A program made the position numbers and the translations under genes. From NCBI GenBank assembly GCA_021162265.1, contig JAGGZA010000148.1:1-8945 (forward strand): a stretch of 8,945 bases of DNA, in the 5' to 3' direction. Origin of the DNA: Candidatus Aerophobota bacterium (lineage in GTDB: Bacteria > Aerophobota > Aerophobia > Aerophobales > B3-G15). How positions within the stretch are numbered: position 1 is the first letter of the stretch; each line of letters begins with the position of its first letter. Below, one piece after another: positions 6,242 through 8,945 of the stretch. The notes under the pieces were generated by a model, which worked only from the letters and a program-made list of their open reading frames with translations, ran no database searches and was not told the origin of the DNA.

Positions 6242-6787
6242 ATGCCTGAACTTATCCTGGTTACCGGGGGAGCAAGGAGTGGTAAAAGCAAATTTGCAAC
6301 AGAACTTGCCTTGAATTTTTCCTCTCCGGTGACATTTATAGCTACAGCCCCTTATTATGAAGACCTGGAGATGAAAGAGAGAATTGATCTGCATCGCAAG
6401 TCCCGTCCCTCCCACTGGCAAACAATAGAAGAGCAGGAAGATGTTGCCTCCATTCTTCTTAAAATTAATTCACCTCAAAAAGTGGTCATAGTTGACTGTC
6501 TTACCCTGCTAATATCCAACCTCCTTTTAAAAAAAAGAGGAGAAAAAAAGATATTAGCTCAAGTTGAAGCTATAGCTAATGCAGGAAGAAAGTTCAATAA
6601 AGCTACTATTATTGTATCAAATGAAGTGGGATGGGGAGTTGTTCCCCCAACAAAACTTGGAAGAAAATTCAGGGATATTGCTGGAATGGCAAATCAAATT
6701 GTTGCCAGGGAATCTAATCAGGTGTGGTTATTAGTTTGTGGCATTCCCTGCAGGTTAAAGGATAATGATTTACAGCAAGAAAAGTAA
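6242..6787 (+). CDS. cobU: Bifunctional adenosylcobinamide kinase / adenosylcobinamide-phosphate guanylyltransferase
   Basis: CobU/CobP phosphorylates adenosylcobinamide and transfers GMP from GTP to give adenosyl-GDP-cobinamide, the activated precursor of the lower-ligand loop of cobalamin. The 181-residue length is standard. The P-loop GGARSGKS is at 9-16. H51 in DLHRKSRP aligns by eye with the guanylylated histidine of Salmonella CobU. The Walker B-like VDCLTLL is at 84-90, SNEVGWGVVP at 126-135 and FRDIAGMANQ at 143-152, followed by the usual CGIPCRLK end. GGGA lies 5 nt before the ATG. It is 18 bp downstream of mnmE, and its last 23 bp overlap the start of cobS, the next enzyme in the same pathway, so the pair is translationally coupled. 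No cobalamin riboswitch could fit upstream; expression follows the operon promoter. Confidence 0.95.
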   Translation: MPELILVTGGARSGKSKFATELALNFSSPVTFIATAPYYEDLEMKERIDLHRKSRPSHWQTIEEQEDVASILLKINSPQKVVIVDCLTLLISNLLLKKRGEKKILAQVEAIANAGRKFNKATIIVSNEVGWGVVPPTKLGRKFRDIAGMANQIVARESNQVWLLVCGIPCRLKDNDLQQEK

Positions 6788-7574
6788 CTTTAAAGAATAT
6801 TTTAAATATCAAAACCCTGTAAGACATTTTTTTACAGCATTGGAATTCTTAACCATTATTCCCACCCCTTCATGGTTTAAAAGAAGAGCAAAATTAAAAG
6901 CTGATTTTTCCGTTGAGATAGCAGAATCCACTCCTTTTTTCCCTTTTGTTGGTTTCATAATAGGGGTATTGCTGTTCCTTATTTACCTTATCTTTAACCG
7001 CTTCCCCTGTGAAATTACATCAGTCCTTGTTCTTGGAGGATGGATATGTATTACCGGAGCTTTACATCTTGATGGTCTGGCAGATACAATTGATGGATTA
7101 AGTGGAGGAAATACCAGAGAAAAAGTGCTTGATATAATGAGAGATAGCCACATTGGAGCAAAGGGAGTCGCAGGGGTTATACTTTTAATCCTCCTTAAAT
7201 TGTTCCTGCTTGCCCATATACTCTCTTATTCAAAGCCATTTGCCCTTGTATACATCCCATCTGTTAGCAGGTGGGGCATGGTAATAGGAGCCTTTATTAT
7301 CCCCTATGCAAGAGAGGAGGGATTGGGAAAATTTTCTCTTTTTATCGGTTATCCTCAGATTATTATGGCAACTTTGATAACCTTAATTCTGGGGATTATT
7401 ATTTTAGGGATTTTACACTTAATTCTCATTGCAGGGGTGGGAACAACTACTGTTATATTTTCTCTTTATTTGAAGAAAAAAATAGGAGGATTCACCGGAG
7501 ACACTCTGGGAGCCCTTGGTGAGATAGGAGAAGTAGTAAGCCTTTTCCTTGTCAGCCTTTTATATTTGACTTAA
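6765..7574 (+). CDS. cobS: Adenosylcobinamide-GDP ribazoletransferase (cobalamin synthase), membrane protein
   Basis: CobS joins adenosyl-GDP-cobinamide to alpha-ribazole or its phosphate, forming adenosylcobalamin (phosphate) at the cytoplasmic membrane. The 269 residues contain the family motifs: ALEFLTIIPTP (25-35), HLDGLADTIDGL (101-112, Mg-binding Asp residues), MRDSHIGAKG (125-134) and GGFTGDTLGALGE (241-253), spread among several hydrophobic TM helices. The ATG at 6765 lies inside the end of cobU, preceded by AAAGG. This gives about 15-20 more N-terminal residues than many CobS proteins, but I see no better-placed start downstream. The stop codon overlaps the spacer just after the -35 of the next promoter. 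CobT and CobC, which make alpha-ribazole, are not in the window. CobU plus CobS alone is compatible with cobinamide salvage or complete synthesis with other genes elsewhere. Confidence 0.95.
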   Translation: MIYSKKSNFKEYFKYQNPVRHFFTALEFLTIIPTPSWFKRRAKLKADFSVEIAESTPFFPFVGFIIGVLLFLIYLIFNRFPCEITSVLVLGGWICITGALHLDGLADTIDGLSGGNTREKVLDIMRDSHIGAKGVAGVILLILLKLFLLAHILSYSKPFALVYIPSVSRWGMVIGAFIIPYAREEGLGKFSLFIGYPQIIMATLITLILGIIILGILHLILIAGVGTTTVIFSLYLKKKIGGFTGDTLGALGEIGEVVSLFLVSLLYLT

Positions 7575-7594
7575 AATAAAAGCCTCGTTATAAT
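7566..7594 (+). promoter_or_regulatory. Near-consensus sigma-70-type promoter for the solute-binding protein gene
   Basis: TTGACT (7566-7571) and a perfect TATAAT (7589-7594) are separated by exactly 17 bp. The -35 hexamer lies in the last two codons of cobS. The predicted transcription start is near 7601, leaving a leader of about 80 nt. There is no terminator-like hairpin between cobS and this promoter, so readthrough from the upstream operon may add to expression. Confidence 0.8.
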
Positions 7595-7616
7595 GAAAAA
7601 TGTTTAAAAATACTGC

Positions 7617-7677
7617 AAAGGAGGTAATTTACCAAGATGAGATAAGATGAGGTAAGAAAACAAAGGAAAGGAGGTAA
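7617..7677 (+). repeat. Leader with duplicated Shine-Dalgarno and two Met-Arg minicistrons
   Basis: The 11-mer AAAGGAGGTAA occurs twice, at 7617-7627 and 7667-7677, exactly 50 bp apart. The second copy serves the GTG start at 7681. After the first, at 11 nt, comes ATG AGA TAA (7637-7645), and directly after that ATG AGG TAA (7647-7655). These lie in a tandem 10-bp repeat, GATGAGATAA then GATGAGGTAA, at 7636-7655. Each minicistron would encode only Met-Arg, using two different arginine codons. The rest of the 106 bp between cobS and the next gene holds the promoter and no other gene. Whether ribosomes use the first site is unknown; a regulatory leader is an inference. Confidence 0.55.
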
Positions 7678-7680
7678 ATA

Positions 7681-8945
7681 GTGAAGAAAGTAGTTGTGGC
7701 AGCGGCGATGGTAATAGGGGCAATCTTGATTGCAACAGGAGTCTCTATAGGACAGGTCAAGAATCCGGACACTCTGATTATAGCGGACATTGGAACTGTT
7801 GATTCTCTTGATCCTGCCTGGGCGTATGATACAGCAAGTGGAGCCCGCATACTTAACATTTATGAAACTCTGATAACCTTTAAAGGAGAAAGGACTGATG
7901 AGTTTATCCCTCTGTTGGCAACAAAAGTTCCCACCGTTGAGAATGGACTTATCTCTCCGGATGGTCTCACCTATACTTTTCCTATAAGAAAGGGAGTAAA
8001 ATTTCAAAACGGTGAGATTCTCACCCCTGAGGATGTGGAGTACTCCTTTGAACGCGCAATGGTTCAGGACAGAGATGGGGGACCTGTATGGATGCTGTAC
8101 GAACCCCTTTTGGGAATTGGTGGTTCAAGGGACTCCAAGGGAAATATAGTGGTGGATTTCAAGGACATAGACAAAGCAGTGGAGGTTGAAGGCAATAATG
8201 TAGTCTTCCATCTAAAACAACCCTATCCACCCTTCCTTTCAATCCTGGCAAATACCTGGGGTTCAATTGTAAACAAGAAGTTCTGTGTGGAGCATGGAGA
8301 CTGGCCAGGAACAGCAGAGACATGGAAAAAATACAATAACCCGGATCCTGGAAAGGAAGCTCTGCATGGAATAGCCTGTGGAACAGGACCTTTTAAACTT
8401 GAAAGATGGGAACCAGGAGTTGAGACCACTCTTGTAAGATTTGATGACTACTGGAGAGAACCTGCCAGGCTTAAAAGAGTTGTGTGGAAGATAGTTGATG
8501 AATGGACCACGAGAAAGCTCATGTTCCTTGCAGGGGATGCTGATATAATTTATGTTCCTCATGCTTACATCAAAGAACTGGAGGGAGTCAAGGGGGTAAA
8601 TGTAGTCAAGAACTTGCCAAGTCTTGCTCTTTCTGCTGCTTTCTTTAATTACAAGATAAATCCCGAAGGAAACGCTTATATAGGAAGTGGAAAGTTAGAT
8701 GGCGAGGGAATACCTCCAGACTTCTTTGCTGATAAGGATGTAAGGTTGGGATTTGCTTACTCCTTTGACTGGAAAACATACCTTAAAGATGTCTTCCAGA
8801 ATGAAGCTTTGAAGCCAGTTGGACCTATACCAGAGGGAATTGGTTATAGAAATCCAGAACAGGAAACCTACTATTTTGACCTGAAGAAAGCAAAAGAGCA
8901 TTTCAAGAAAGCCTGGGGTGGCGAACTGTGGGAAAAGGGATTTAA
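7681..8945 (+). CDS. ABC transporter family 5 extracellular solute-binding protein, C-terminus cut by window edge
   Basis: A secreted substrate-binding protein of the SBP_bac_5 (DppA/OppA-like) family, which delivers peptides, nickel complexes or oligosaccharides to an ABC importer. 421 codons are visible of a usual 500-650. An N-terminal signal peptide is clear: MKK, then a hydrophobic core to about residue 24 (VSIGQ). No lipobox cysteine is present, so it is probably free in the periplasm or held by other means. Family hallmarks are DSLDPAWAYD, ILNIYETLITF, SPDGLTYTFPIRKGVKF, TPEDVEYSF, GTGPFKLERWEPG, and DVRLGFAYSFDW. The only two cysteines seen, C202 and C233, could form a disulfide outside the cell. 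The GTG start is fixed by AAAGGAGGT 5 nt upstream and an in-frame TAA at 7675-7677. It has its own promoter. Substrate cannot be told from sequence; permease and ATPase genes would be expected downstream. Confidence 0.92.
   Translation, partial: MKKVVVAAAMVIGAILIATGVSIGQVKNPDTLIIADIGTVDSLDPAWAYDTASGARILNIYETLITFKGERTDEFIPLLATKVPTVENGLISPDGLTYTFPIRKGVKFQNGEILTPEDVEYSFERAMVQDRDGGPVWMLYEPLLGIGGSRDSKGNIVVDFKDIDKAVEVEGNNVVFHLKQPYPPFLSILANTWGSIVNKKFCVEHGDWPGTAETWKKYNNPDPGKEALHGIACGTGPFKLERWEPGVETTLVRFDDYWREPARLKRVVWKIVDEWTTRKLMFLAGDADIIYVPHAYIKELEGVKGVNVVKNLPSLALSAAFFNYKINPEGNAYIGSGKLDGEGIPPDFFADKDVRLGFAYSFDWKTYLKDVFQNEALKPVGPIPEGIGYRNPEQETYYFDLKKAKEHFKKAWGGELWEKGF

Noticed and set aside
5935..6291. 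118-codon minus-strand open frame across the mnmE/cobU junction
   Set aside because: Low-complexity Ser/Phe/Pro-rich translation opposite two well-recognised genes; a shadow frame.
7600..7650. Leader peptide ORF of 16 codons (MFKNTAKEVIYQDEIR)
   Set aside because: Its ATG coincides with the predicted transcription start and has no Shine-Dalgarno; the frame runs through the first SD by chance.
7575..7680. Rho-independent terminator after cobS
   Set aside because: No GC-rich hairpin followed by a T run is present; the gap holds a promoter and a leader instead.
1..8945. Mobile elements, CRISPR arrays, tRNA or rRNA genes, defence islands
   Set aside because: No terminal inverted repeats, transposase motifs, regularly spaced repeats or cloverleaf sequence were seen, and almost all bases are accounted for by housekeeping or metabolic genes.

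Overview
The window reads as an ordinary chromosomal segment of an AT-rich, anaerobic, diderm bacterium. YidC has the long N-terminal extracytoplasmic domain typical of Gram-negative-type YidC. An indolepyruvate:ferredoxin oxidoreductase subunit points to ferredoxin-based anaerobic metabolism. Arginine is written mostly as AGA/AGG and isoleucine often as ATA, as in many thermophiles and uncultured candidate phyla. I cannot place the lineage from this sequence. An Atribacterota- or Aerophobota-like organism would fit, but that is a guess.

Left part (1-2905, all minus strand). Reading in the direction of transcription from 2905, a tight operon encodes a ketose 3-epimerase-like TIM-barrel enzyme, a DUF4416 protein and an IorB-type oxidoreductase subunit, with successive overlaps of 8 and 4 bp. 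Next comes uvrB, running off the left edge. It has its own good sigma-70-type promoter, whose -35 box overlaps the iorB stop codon.

Centre and right part (3106-7574, plus strand). A divergent intergenic region of about 200 bp (2906-3105) separates the left operon from a five-gene plus-strand operon: yidD, yidC, mnmE, cobU, cobS. YidD and YidC serve membrane protein insertion. MnmE is the tRNA wobble-uridine modification GTPase. CobU and CobS carry out late steps of the cobalamin nucleotide-loop pathway. A near-consensus promoter with an A/T-tract UP-like element precedes yidD. The usual neighbours rpmH, rnpA and jag are absent from their expected places.

Right edge (7575-8945). A second near-consensus promoter overlaps the cobS stop codon. 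It is followed by a leader of about 80 nt with two identical Shine-Dalgarno sequences exactly 50 bp apart and two tandem Met-Arg-stop minicistrons. Then comes a GTG-started, secreted family 5 (peptide/oligosaccharide-type) ABC transporter solute-binding protein, cut by the window end.

I see no mobile element, CRISPR array, RNA gene or defence locus, and no obviously new multi-gene system. The observations most worth a second look are the duplicated-SD/minicistron leader at 7600-7680, the loss of the conserved groove arginine in YidC (Tyr317), and the linkage of an orphan IorB to DUF4416.
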